Notes: generated by a model not told the origin, from the sequence alone. Shown: positions 1 through 6,264, counted from the stretch's first letter. The stretch: DNA of 6,898 bases from a bacterium (GCA_020061965.1 JAGUXG010000202.1:1-6898); one strand, 5' to 3'. Numbers and translations are program-made.

Positions 1-21
1 GGCTCTCTTTGTAAACCTGAT

Positions 22-1023
22 TTACTTGGGTATAATTATTTTTTCTGCAATCTGGACAGCATTTGTGGCAGCTCCCTTTCTGATGTTATCTGCTACTATC
101 CACAGGTTTAAGGCGCGGCTTCCTGGTATAGAGAAATCCTGTCGTATCCTGCCTACAAAGACCTCATCCCTGCCCTCTACCATCAGAGGATATGGATATT
201 TGAGCGTCGCTGGGTCATCCATCACTATCACCCCTTCTTGAGAAGACAATATCCCCTTTGCCTCATCCGAAGATATAGGTTCGTAAAACTCAACATTGAC
301 AGACTCTGAGTGGCTGACGAAGACAGGTACCCTCACTGTTGTGGCTGTGAGGCTAAAATCACTGTGCATAATCTTCTTTATCTCATTTACCATCTTCATC
401 TCTTCTTTGGTGTAGCCATTCTCCATAAATACATCTATATGTGGAAGCAGGTTAAAGGCTATCTGATATGGATAGACCTTTACTTCTGGTTTTTTGCCCT
501 CATAGAGATCCGCTACTTGTGCTTTTAATTCGTCTATTGCCTTTTGACCTGTACCTGAGACAGACTGATAGGTAGAGACAACAACCCTCTTTATCTTTTT
601 TACTCTATGTAATGCTGAGAGGACAACCACCATTTGTATGGTTGAGCAGTTTGGGTTGGCAATAATTCCTTTGTGCAGTCTTATATCCTCTGGGTTCACC
701 TCAGGAACAACAAGAGGCACATCCGTATCCATCCTGAAGGCTGAGGAGTTGTCAATAACCACAGCCCCATCAGCAGCAAAGCAAGGGGCAAATTCCTTAC
801 TAACTGTTGCACCTGCAGAAAATAGAGCAATATCTATTCCTTTTCCGCAACTCTTCTCAAGTTTTCTGACAGTAATCTCTTGGGAACAAAAGGTAAGTCT
901 CTTTCCAGCGGACCTTTCTGAGGCAAAGAGAGAAAGTTCTGTCAGAGGGAATTTCCTCTCGCAAAGCACCTCAACCATCTTCCTGCCTACAGCCCCAGTT
1001 GCTCCAACAACACAAACCTTCAT
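22..1023 (-). CDS. asd: Aspartate-semialdehyde dehydrogenase
   Basis: A cytosolic enzyme that reduces aspartyl-4-phosphate to aspartate-4-semialdehyde with NADPH, the branch point toward lysine/diaminopimelate, threonine and methionine. The 333-residue protein is full length for the family. Visible are the N-terminal nucleotide-binding loop GATGAVG (residues 7-13), the catalytic cysteine C126 in NPNCSTIQ, the SVSGTGQKA substrate loop (154-162), the R231/H238 pair in RVPVFVSHS expected to bind substrate and act as general base, and the family C-terminus LWIVADNIRKGAATNAVQIAE-like block near 308-327. The ATG is certain because MKVCVVGATGAVG is the standard start. No Shine-Dalgarno sequence precedes it. 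The upstream barrel gene ends in two consecutive TAA codons directly abutting this ATG, so translation probably depends on reinitiation by ribosomes finishing that gene. No own promoter is apparent; it is probably read from the promoter near 2580. Confidence 0.97.
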   Translation of the reverse strand: MKVCVVGATGAVGRKMVEVLCERKFPLTELSLFASERSAGKRLTFCSQEITVRKLEKSCGKGIDIALFSAGATVSKEFAPCFAADGAVVIDNSSAFRMDTDVPLVVPEVNPEDIRLHKGIIANPNCSTIQMVVVLSALHRVKKIKRVVVSTYQSVSGTGQKAIDELKAQVADLYEGKKPEVKVYPYQIAFNLLPHIDVFMENGYTKEEMKMVNEIKKIMHSDFSLTATTVRVPVFVSHSESVNVEFYEPISSDEAKGILSSQEGVIVMDDPATLKYPYPLMVEGRDEVFVGRIRQDFSIPGSRALNLWIVADNIRKGAATNAVQIAEKIIIPK

Positions 1024-1026
1024 TTA

Positions 1027-2520
1027 TTAAAAGAGGGTGGTGAGTTTCAGTTCTGCCTGGGTTCCTGTGTAATCATTAGATGGTGTGACAGAATCCTTCT
1101 TTTTCATCTCTCGGCAGGTTATAAGGAGTTGATGTTTTGAGGAGAGATACCAGGTTGACTCTAAAGAGAAGGTCTTTTCTGAAAGTGTTCTACTGCTTCC
1201 TTCTTTAGTCTCGTAATACTCGTATGATGGCACGATCCTGAGCTGAGACCAAGGCTCATAGGTTAAGGAGACTGAATAGGAGTTTTGTCTTGTTTTGTTA
1301 TCAGTCTGGTCATAAAGAGATGAGTAGAGATACAGGGAGGTAGAGAGGTTTTTTCTTATATCACCAGATAGATTCAAGGAGCAGAAAGAATTTTTGGAAT
1401 CCCTGGCATTACTCAGCTTATCATCACTCCTCACTCTTTCATAGCCTATTGATGAGTCTATTCCTTTGAAAGCTCGTGAAAGGGAGATGGCAATAGTTCG
1501 ATCTTCTTTATTTACAGCGGTAGAGGCTTTATCTGTTGTTATTTCATATTCAATCTCTACCTCCTCAAGGAATCTTTTAGGAGAAAGAGAGAGGTTTAAG
1601 TTAGTCTCCTTCTCCCTTGTGGTATAGCTCTTGTCCCTATCTAAATTGTTGTCGTAGAGATTATATTTTAGACTTGCTTCTGCTATCCCTTTTGAATATT
1701 TCAAGGAGAGCTCGCCTCCCTTTTCATCAGTTAAAAGAGATGTATTCGCCGCACTATAGAAGTTTGGCTCAATATACGAGTACTCTCCTTGTATCTTAAG
1801 ATCTCTTTTCTCGGTCTCTGCAACTATCTTAAAGGCTTTTTTCTCATAATCCCCAGGTACTTTTGTATCAGGGTCGTATCTTGAAAAACATATCTCTATA
1901 TCCAGAGAGAGTGCCTCTCTTATGGGAATAGATGAGTTCAGCCCTATCACCTGGTTAGAGATAGGAGATGTGGTTGAGGTTGATGAAATGGAGCTCTTAT
2001 CATCCTTTGCTTCTAGATAACACCCCCCTAATTTTACATTATTTACCGTCTGTTCACACTTAAAGCCACCAAGGTATTGGCGGTATTGCCCATATTTTTC
2101 ATCCTCTTCTTGTGACCTGCCTACAAAAAGCATCATATCCTTATTCGCTCTTTGCGTCTTGGCGATAACACCTCTCAAGTCTATGCTGTTAAGGCTAAGT
2201 AAGGATGGGCTTTCATTCACATCTCCTATGGTTAAATCCATTTTTTCTGCAGAAAGGTTAAGATTGATGTTTTTAATCTCTGTTTTGCTTGGTTTATCAT
2301 AGGTCAGGTTTAAGATACCACCGATACTCTGATTACCAAACTTTCCTATGGTGGCCAGATCTATTCCATAAGACAGGTCATCTGGATACTCAGATATCTT
2401 CTTGTTATCAATATCTGTTTTCTTTACAGAAAACCCAAGGTTACCATTCATCACCAACCTTTTCTCTTCACAAAAGCAAAGACCTCCTATTATCAACACC
2501 AAACAAATACCCCTTTTCAT
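1027..2520 (-). CDS. Predicted outer-membrane beta-barrel protein, family not recognised
   Basis: I do not recognise a named family. The 497-residue protein begins with a short basic-hydrophobic leader (MKRGICLVLIIGGLCFC, residues 1-17), consistent with Sec export. Most of the rest is alternating polar/hydrophobic segments typical of amphipathic beta strands (for example SLDIEICFS, TSLYLYSSLYD, YSVSLTYEPW), and it ends in AELKLTTLF with a terminal phenylalanine, the usual BAM recognition signature of outer-membrane barrels. Near residues 99-117 lies a GD...LRG motif resembling the plug-proximal motif of some large barrels; that resemblance is weak. The leader has cysteines at 15 and 17 but neither canonical lipobox nor AXA cleavage site. 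An in-frame TTG at 2541 exists, but the ATG at 2520 is chosen because AAGGAGGT lies 7 bases upstream. It is the first gene of a unit with asd. Function unknown; a porin-like or surface role is only inferred. Confidence 0.8.
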   Translation of the reverse strand: MKRGICLVLIIGGLCFCEEKRLVMNGNLGFSVKKTDIDNKKISEYPDDLSYGIDLATIGKFGNQSIGGILNLTYDKPSKTEIKNINLNLSAEKMDLTIGDVNESPSLLSLNSIDLRGVIAKTQRANKDMMLFVGRSQEEDEKYGQYRQYLGGFKCEQTVNNVKLGGCYLEAKDDKSSISSTSTTSPISNQVIGLNSSIPIREALSLDIEICFSRYDPDTKVPGDYEKKAFKIVAETEKRDLKIQGEYSYIEPNFYSAANTSLLTDEKGGELSLKYSKGIAEASLKYNLYDNNLDRDKSYTTREKETNLNLSLSPKRFLEEVEIEYEITTDKASTAVNKEDRTIAISLSRAFKGIDSSIGYERVRSDDKLSNARDSKNSFCSLNLSGDIRKNLSTSLYLYSSLYDQTDNKTRQNSYSVSLTYEPWSQLRIVPSYEYYETKEGSSRTLSEKTFSLESTWYLSSKHQLLITCREMKKKDSVTPSNDYTGTQAELKLTTLF

Positions 2521-2527
2521 CTTCAAT

Positions 2528-2535
2528 ACCTCCTT
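2528..2535 (-). promoter_or_regulatory. Ribosome binding site of the beta-barrel gene
   Basis: Read on the minus strand this is AAGGAGGT followed by 7 bases and ATG. It fixes the start at 2520 instead of the upstream in-frame TTG at 2541, and makes the predicted signal peptide begin MKRG. Confidence 0.85.
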
Positions 2536-2567
2536 AGACAAAAATAAGTGACTGTCATTTAAGAGAA

Positions 2568-2597
2568 ACTATACTAACCAGAAGCTATCTTCGTCAA
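2568..2597 (-). promoter_or_regulatory. Sigma70-type promoter of the beta-barrel-asd unit
   Basis: On the minus strand TTGACG (2597-2592) and TATAGT (2573-2568) are separated by 18 bases, each one mismatch from the consensus hexamers. Transcription would start near 2560, giving a leader of about 40 bases. It is divergent from the groESL promoter, with the -35 elements about 60 bp apart. No obvious operator overlaps it. Confidence 0.65.
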
Positions 2598-2615
2598 GAA
2601 AAATTTCGGCTTCTT

Positions 2616-2631
2616 CTCACCAATAAGTGAG
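2616..2631. repeat. Small inverted repeat between the divergent promoters
   Basis: CTCAC (2616-2620) and GTGAG (2627-2631) form perfect 5-bp arms around a 6-bp spacer, placed between the two divergent -35 elements. It could be a regulator site, but short arms like these arise often by chance and the pattern is not CIRCE (9-bp arms, 9-bp spacer). Listed as a candidate only. Confidence 0.25.
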
Positions 2632-2656
2632 GGATTGGCTCAACATGATTTTTTCC

Positions 2657-2685
2657 TTGACAACTCAAAAACAGATTTTTATACT
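2657..2685 (+). promoter_or_regulatory. Sigma70-type promoter of groES-groEL
   Basis: A perfect TTGACA (2657-2662) and TATACT (2680-2685, one mismatch from TATAAT) stand 17 bases apart, the optimal spacing. The start of transcription would fall near 2692, leaving a leader of about 28 bases before the groES ATG. It looks like a strong housekeeping promoter. I see no CIRCE element for HrcA and no sigma32-type promoter (CTTGAA/CCCCAT) in this gap. Confidence 0.85.
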
Positions 2686-2704
2686 TAAGCTCTAAAGGTT
2701 TATA

Positions 2705-2712
2705 AAGGAGGT
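2705..2712 (+). promoter_or_regulatory. Ribosome binding site of groES
   Basis: AAGGAGGT lies 7 bases before the ATG at 2720. The in-frame GTG at 2711 overlaps this site itself, so it cannot be the start. This settles the start as ATG 2720. Confidence 0.9.
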
Positions 2713-2719
2713 GAGTTAT

Positions 2720-3007
2720 ATGACCATAAGACCATTAGGTGACCATATTTTGGTAAAGCCTGAGGAACAAGCAGAGATAAAGAAGGGAGGGATTATTATC
2801 CCTGATACAGCTAAAGAGAAGCCTCAGGAAGGGGTAGTGATAGCCGTAGGTTCTGGAAAGAGGGGGGACGACGGCAAGGTTCAACCATTAGAGGTAAAGA
2901 AAGGAAACAAAGTCCTTTTTTCCAAATACGGTGGAACAGAGATAAAGATAGATGATGAAAATCATCTTATTATGAGAGAAGATGATGTCCTTGGCATCAT
3001 TGAGTGA
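2720..3007 (+). CDS. groES: Co-chaperonin GroES (Hsp10)
   Basis: Forms the heptameric lid that caps GroEL and encloses folding substrates in the cytosol. The 95-residue protein matches the family length. It starts MTIRPLGDHILVKP, contains the mobile-loop region around KKGGIIIPDTAKEKPQEG (residues 22-39), which contacts GroEL, and continues with EGVVIAVGSGKRGDDGKVQPLEVKKG, then VLFSKYGGTEIKIDDENHLIMREDDVLGIIE, all standard GroES blocks. An in-frame GTG nine bases upstream would add three residues but lies inside the ribosome binding site, so the ATG is preferred. It is the first gene of a groES-groEL operon, 64 bases before groEL, with its own near-consensus promoter. Confidence 0.98.
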   Translation: MTIRPLGDHILVKPEEQAEIKKGGIIIPDTAKEKPQEGVVIAVGSGKRGDDGKVQPLEVKKGNKVLFSKYGGTEIKIDDENHLIMREDDVLGIIE

Positions 3008-3050
3008 ATTTAGATTTTCGATTGCCGAAAAAATCTAAAATCTAAAATTC
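3007..3050 (+). repeat. AT-rich hairpin/repeat in the groES-groEL spacer
   Basis: TTTAGATTTTCG (3009-3020) pairs with CGAAAAAATCTAAA (3026-3039) around a 5-base loop, with a two-base bulge. The unit AAATCTAA is repeated (3032-3039 and 3039-3046), so the left arm can also pair with the second copy, giving two alternative hairpins. No T-run follows, so it is not a terminator. It may protect or process the groEL message, or be a copy of a dispersed intergenic repeat. Confidence 0.55.
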
Positions 3051-3055
3051 TTATA

Positions 3056-3063
3056 AAGGAGGT
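3056..3063 (+). promoter_or_regulatory. Ribosome binding site of groEL
   Basis: AAGGAGGT with 8 bases to the ATG at 3072. The context TTATAAAGGAGGT is nearly the same as that before groES, implying similar strong initiation of both chaperonin genes. Confidence 0.9.
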
Positions 3064-3071
3064 AAAGTTAA

Positions 3072-4700
3072 ATGGCGAAACAACTTAAATTTTCCGATGA
3101 GGGAAGAAAAGCTGTTCAAGCAGGCGTAAACAGTTTAGCCAATGCTGTCAAGATTACACTTGGTCCAAAGGGAAGGAATGTCATCCTTGACAAGAAGTTT
3201 GGCTCACCCACAATCACTTGTGATGGCGTTACTGTAGCCAAAGAAGTAGAGTTAGCTGACCCATTTGAGAATATGGGTGCCCAGTTAGTTAGGGAGGTAG
3301 CTTCAAAGACCTCTGATGTGGCAGGTGATGGCACAACTACAGCCACAGTCCTTGCCCAGAGTATCTTTAATGAGGGCGTGAAGAACATTGCCGCAGGTGC
3401 AAATCCAATCATATTAAAGAGGGGGATTGAAAAGGCTGTAGAGGCAGTTGTAGCGGAACTGAGGAAAGAGGCAAAAGATGTAAAGGACAAGAAGGAGATG
3501 GCTCAAGTTGCTACCATTAGCGCCCATATGGATACGACTATTGGTAACTTAATAGCAGATGCAATGGATAAGGTTGGCAAGGACGGAGTTATAACTGTAG
3601 AGGAGGCAAAGACCATAGAGACAACCCTTGATGTAGTTGATGGGATGCAGTTTGACAGGGGGTATCTCTCTCCATACTTTGTTACTGATGCAGAGAGGAT
3701 GGAGGCAACATTAGAGGATCCATACATCCTTATCTATGAAAAGAAGCTATCTTCTATGAAAGACCTTCTTCCAATCTTAGAAAAGATTGCTCAATCAGGA
3801 AGGCCATTTCTAATCATTGCTGAGGATGTTGAGGGAGAAGCCTTAGCCACTTTAGTGGTGAACAAGATACGGGGGATTCTCAAGTGTCTGGCTGTAAAAG
3901 CACCTGGCTTTGGGGATAGAAGGAAGGCAATGCTTGAGGATATTGCTATTCTTACAGAAGGAAAGCTGATTGCTGAAGAGTTGGGAATAAAGCTTGAGAA
4001 TATCAAATTAGATGACCTTGGCAAGGCAAAGAGGGTAATAGTTGACAAAGAGAATACAACCATCATTGAAGGTGCAGGAAAATCCTCTGACATTAAGGCA
4101 CGCATCAGTCAGATACGGCTTCAGATTGAGGAGACAAAGTCTGATTATGACAAGGAGAAGCTCCAGGAGAGATTAGCAAAATTAGCTGGCGGTGTTGCTG
4201 TCATCAATGTTGGAGCAGCTACAGAGACAGAGATGAAGGAGAAAAAAGCACGCGTTGAGGATGCCCTTCATGCTACGAGGGCTGCTGTAGAAGAAGGAAT
4301 CATTCCAGGTGGCGGTGTTCCGCTGCTCCGTGCACAGAAGGCAATAGATGAGCTTAAATTAGAGGGCGATGAGAAGGTTGGAGCAAAGATTGTCCATCGT
4401 GCATTAGAGGAGCCATTGCGTCAGATTGTTGAAAATGCTGGTCTTGAAGGCTCTATTGTTGTGGCAGAGATACGGAAAGAGAATTTCACTGCCTTTGGTT
4501 ATGATGCAGACAAAGATTGTTACTGTAATCTTGTTGAGGCAGGTGTCCTTGATCCACTCAAAGTGACCAGAACAGCATTGCAGAATGCCGCCTCTATCTC
4601 TGGATTGATACTTACAACAGAGTGTTTGATTACAGAAATTCCAGAGAAGGAAAAGACCCCTCCAATGCCACACGGTGGTGGAATGGGGGATATGTATTAA
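3072..4700 (+). CDS. groEL: Chaperonin GroEL (Hsp60)
   Basis: The ATP-driven folding chamber that works with GroES in the cytosol. The 542 residues are a full-length group I chaperonin. Landmarks: ITLGPKGRNV (28-37), D51 in DGVTVAKE, the phosphate-binding DGTTTAT (86-92), KDGVITVEE (170-178), AVKAPGFGDRRKAMLEDIA (274-292), and catalytic D397 in VEDALHATRAAVEEG, which corresponds to E. coli D398. GGG at 413-415 follows in the equatorial domain. The C-terminal tail is short (MPHGGGMGDMY), with a reduced GGM repeat compared with E. coli. The canonical SANND-like segment reads SAHMD (150-154), a minor variation. The gene follows groES in the same operon; a long inverted repeat begins within a few bases of its stop codon and may shape the 3' end of the message. 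Confidence 0.99.
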   Translation: MAKQLKFSDEGRKAVQAGVNSLANAVKITLGPKGRNVILDKKFGSPTITCDGVTVAKEVELADPFENMGAQLVREVASKTSDVAGDGTTTATVLAQSIFNEGVKNIAAGANPIILKRGIEKAVEAVVAELRKEAKDVKDKKEMAQVATISAHMDTTIGNLIADAMDKVGKDGVITVEEAKTIETTLDVVDGMQFDRGYLSPYFVTDAERMEATLEDPYILIYEKKLSSMKDLLPILEKIAQSGRPFLIIAEDVEGEALATLVVNKIRGILKCLAVKAPGFGDRRKAMLEDIAILTEGKLIAEELGIKLENIKLDDLGKAKRVIVDKENTTIIEGAGKSSDIKARISQIRLQIEETKSDYDKEKLQERLAKLAGGVAVINVGAATETEMKEKKARVEDALHATRAAVEEGIIPGGGVPLLRAQKAIDELKLEGDEKVGAKIVHRALEEPLRQIVENAGLEGSIVVAEIRKENFTAFGYDADKDCYCNLVEAGVLDPLKVTRTALQNAASISGLILTTECLITEIPEKEKTPPMPHGGGMGDMY

Positions 4701-4703
4701 ATG

Positions 4704-4821
4704 AGTGAAGAGTGTATAGTGAAGAGTGTAGAGTTAATTTATAGTATCTTGCATAAATTATTACAATATGCGGTTAATTATAATCGTTAGACTAGACACT
4801 CAACACTATACACTCAACACT
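4704..4821. repeat. Imperfect long inverted repeat with 14-bp tandem units in each arm
   Basis: The left arm (4704-4734) holds AGTGAAGAGTGTAT then AGTGAAGAGTGTAG then AGT. The right arm (4791-4821), read on the opposite strand, holds AGTGTTGAGTGTAT then AGTGTTGAGTGTCT then AGT. The arms match at 25 of 31 positions, and four of the six mismatches are two AA/TT swaps repeated with the same 14-bp phase, which would make symmetrical AA/AA internal loops in RNA. The 56-bp centre (4735-4790) is AT-rich and carries a smaller GCATA/TATGC inverted pair (4751-4755, 4767-4771). It fills the whole groEL-fmdB gap. No protein is encoded. It could be a miniature non-autonomous element, a dispersed repeat, or a transcript-end structure; no T-run makes it a poor classical terminator. 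Confidence 0.7.
4779..4784 (+). promoter_or_regulatory. Possible -10 element for the fmdB-phoH-pilin cluster
   Basis: A perfect TATAAT lies in the centre of the repeat, 44 bases before the fmdB ATG. No acceptable -35 hexamer sits 16-18 bases upstream (TTACAA is 12 away, TTGCAT 24 away) and there is no extended TGN motif, so this is only a weak promoter candidate in very AT-rich sequence. Read-through from groEL is the alternative. Confidence 0.3.
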
Positions 4822-4828
4822 AAATGAG

Positions 4829-5074
4829 ATGCCGACATACGAGTATCTTTGTGAAAGATGTGGAAGGTTTGAGGAGTTTGCACCGATATCTGCACAAAAA
4901 AGGGAGAAGTGTCCAACCTGTGAGACAAAGGTTGAGAGGGTGATTGGAGCAGGTGGGGGGTTTCTCTTCAAAGGGTCAGGCTTCTATACTACAGACTACA
5001 GATCGCCTGATTACAAGAAGCAGGTTAAGAGCGAGACAAAGCCCAAAGAGACGCCTCCAGCAGTAAAGTCGTGA
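4829..5074 (+). CDS. FmdB-family zinc-ribbon protein
   Basis: A small putative regulatory or nucleic-acid-associated zinc protein; the family is named after FmdB of formamidase/amidase loci but most members have no established role. The 81 residues begin with the hallmark MPTYEYLCERCG. Two cysteine pairs, C8/C11 (CERC) and C28/C31 (CPTC), form the predicted zinc ribbon. The following segment VIGAGGGFLFKGSGFYTTDY (38-57) is the usual family signature, and the lysine/proline-rich tail is variable. The ATG is fixed by the conserved N-terminus, yet no Shine-Dalgarno sequence precedes it, and it starts only seven bases past the end of the inverted repeat. The stop TGA overlaps the phoH GTG start (GTGA), indicating coupled translation with the ATPase gene. 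Confidence 0.92.
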   Translation: MPTYEYLCERCGRFEEFAPISAQKREKCPTCETKVERVIGAGGGFLFKGSGFYTTDYRSPDYKKQVKSETKPKETPPAVKS

Positions 5075-6036
5075 AAAAGGCAAGGATTACACTCTCTAAT
5101 GACGATGAAACACTTGCCTTTTTGGGAAGAAACGATGAAAATCTGAGGCTCATTCAGGCTGAATTTTCTTGTAAGTTGATAAGTAGGGGGAATGAGATTC
5201 TACTTTCTGGAGAAAAAGAGGAGGTAGAGAAGGCATTCCTCTTTCTTTCTGAGCTTCTTTCAACTTTACGGGCTGGACACCCAGTCAGAATCACAGATGT
5301 CCGATATGCCCTGAAGCTCTTCACCAAAGAAAAAGGGTTCAGCAAGATACTTGAAGAAGCGATATGTGTCTCTGATAGAGGAAGGCTTGTCAAACCAAAG
5401 ACTCTGGGCCAGAGGAAATATGCTGAGGCAATGAAAAATTATGACATCACTATTGGCATTGGCCCAGCTGGCACTGGAAAGACATATCTGGCTGTAGCCT
5501 CAGGCCTTGCCCTTCTTCTAACAAAGAGGGTAGCGAGAATCATTTTGACAAGACCTGCCATCGAAGCTGGAGAAAAGCTCGGTTTTCTTCCAGGCGATCT
5601 CCAGGATAAAGTAAATCCGTATCTACGACCGCTCTATGATGCCCTCTATGATATGATGGGATTAGAAAGGATTCATAATCTTATTTTAGATGGCACGATT
5701 GAGATAGCACCATTAGCCTATATGCGGGGAAGGACACTGAATGACTCATTCATCATCCTTGATGAGGCTCAGAACACAACATGCGAGCAGATGAAGATGT
5801 TCTTGACAAGGCTTGGTTTTGATAGTAAAGCTGTCATCACTGGTGATATAACCCAGACAGACCTGCCTTCCCAGGTTATTTCAGGATTAACCCACATCCA
5901 GGAAGTTTTGAAAGGGATAAAGGGAATAAAGTTCTGCTATTTTGATGAGTCTGATGTAGTAAGACATCCGCTCGTCTCAGAGATAATCCTTGCGTATGAA
6001 AAGCATAAAAATAAGATTTATAAGGAGGTGAAATGA
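5071..6036 (+). CDS. phoH: PhoH-family ATPase (YbeZ-like)
   Basis: A cytosolic P-loop NTPase of the PhoH/YbeZ type, linked in other bacteria to RNA metabolism and ribosome maturation together with YbeY. The 321 residues match the chromosomal PhoH length. Residues 1-70 look like the usual KH-like N-terminal domain. Then come Walker A GPAGTGKT (131-138), the RPAIEAGEKLGFLPGDL family signature (161-177), Walker B IILDEAQN (228-235), with E232 in the catalytic position, and TGDITQTDLP (257-266) as sensor region. The GTG start overlaps the fmdB stop by four bases; no clear ribosome binding site precedes it, so it is probably translated by coupling. At its 3' end the codons for KEV also form the pilin ribosome binding site. 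The usual downstream neighbour ybeY is absent here, replaced by a pilin gene. Confidence 0.96.
   Translation: MKKARITLSNDDETLAFLGRNDENLRLIQAEFSCKLISRGNEILLSGEKEEVEKAFLFLSELLSTLRAGHPVRITDVRYALKLFTKEKGFSKILEEAICVSDRGRLVKPKTLGQRKYAEAMKNYDITIGIGPAGTGKTYLAVASGLALLLTKRVARIILTRPAIEAGEKLGFLPGDLQDKVNPYLRPLYDALYDMMGLERIHNLILDGTIEIAPLAYMRGRTLNDSFIILDEAQNTTCEQMKMFLTRLGFDSKAVITGDITQTDLPSQVISGLTHIQEVLKGIKGIKFCYFDESDVVRHPLVSEIILAYEKHKNKIYKEVK
6022..6029 (+). promoter_or_regulatory. Ribosome binding site of the pilin gene, inside phoH
   Basis: AAGGAGGT within the last codons of phoH. It stands 3 bases from the ATG at 6033 and 6 bases from the ATG at 6036. Other genes in this window use 7-8 bases, so the second ATG is the likelier start. 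Confidence 0.8.
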
Positions 6037-6263
6037 TGAAAAGAAAAGGAGAAGGAATGGTTGAGTATGGGTTGATCATTGGATTGATTGCTGTTATTGT
6101 GATTGCTGTTGTCCTGGCTTTGGGTCCACAGATTAAGGTGCTCTTTAAGGGCCCAGAAGCAATAAAAGAGGTGCCAGGAACACCTACAACCCAAGCAGCA
6201 GAGGCAGGAACAACAACAATTTCTACTGCTACCACCAAGACAGAAGGAACAGAGACCAAATAA
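6036..6263 (+). CDS. Flp-type (type IVb) prepilin with Thr-rich tail
   Basis: A predicted major-pilin-like subunit of a Flp/Tad-type pilus. The 75-residue product has a short basic leader MKRKG, then EGMVEY, exactly the G/XXXXEY prepilin peptidase site of Flp pilins (cleavage predicted after G5, E10-Y11 following), then a long hydrophobic helix (residues 12-29, GLIIGLIAVIVIAVVLAL) and GPQIKVLFK, matching the Flp pattern. Flp pilins are usually about 50-70 residues; here a Pro/Ala/Thr-rich tail of roughly 35 residues (40-75) is added, perhaps a surface-exposed or glycosylated segment (inference). An upstream ATG at 6033 overlaps the phoH stop and would add one Met; spacing to the ribosome binding site favours 6036. 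No prepilin peptidase or TadA-type ATPase gene lies in this window, so assembly genes must be elsewhere if it is a working pilin. Confidence 0.85.
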   Translation: MKRKGEGMVEYGLIIGLIAVIVIAVVLALGPQIKVLFKGPEAIKEVPGTPTTQAAEAGTTTISTATTKTEGTETK

Positions 6264-6264
6264 G

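Noticed and set aside
310..1030. Plus-strand open frames opposite asd
   Set aside because: Shadows of the clearly identified asd gene on the other strand, with no independent support.
2521..2541. TTG start for the barrel protein adding seven residues
   Set aside because: It lies upstream of the strong ribosome binding site, and the added residues would sit ahead of the signal peptide.
2616..2631. CIRCE heat-shock operator upstream of groES
   Set aside because: The arms are only 5 bp with a 6-bp spacer and do not match TTAGCACTC-N9-GAGTGCTAA.
2711..2719. GTG start for groES adding three residues
   Set aside because: The GTG overlaps the Shine-Dalgarno sequence itself; the ATG at 2720 has proper spacing and gives the standard N-terminus.
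3116..4673. Long minus-strand open frames opposite groEL
   Set aside because: They are antisense shadows of a highly conserved gene, have no start signals or recognisable domains.
4704..4821. CRISPR array
   Set aside because: Repeat units are 14 bp, directly adjacent and inverted between arms; there are no regular unique spacers.
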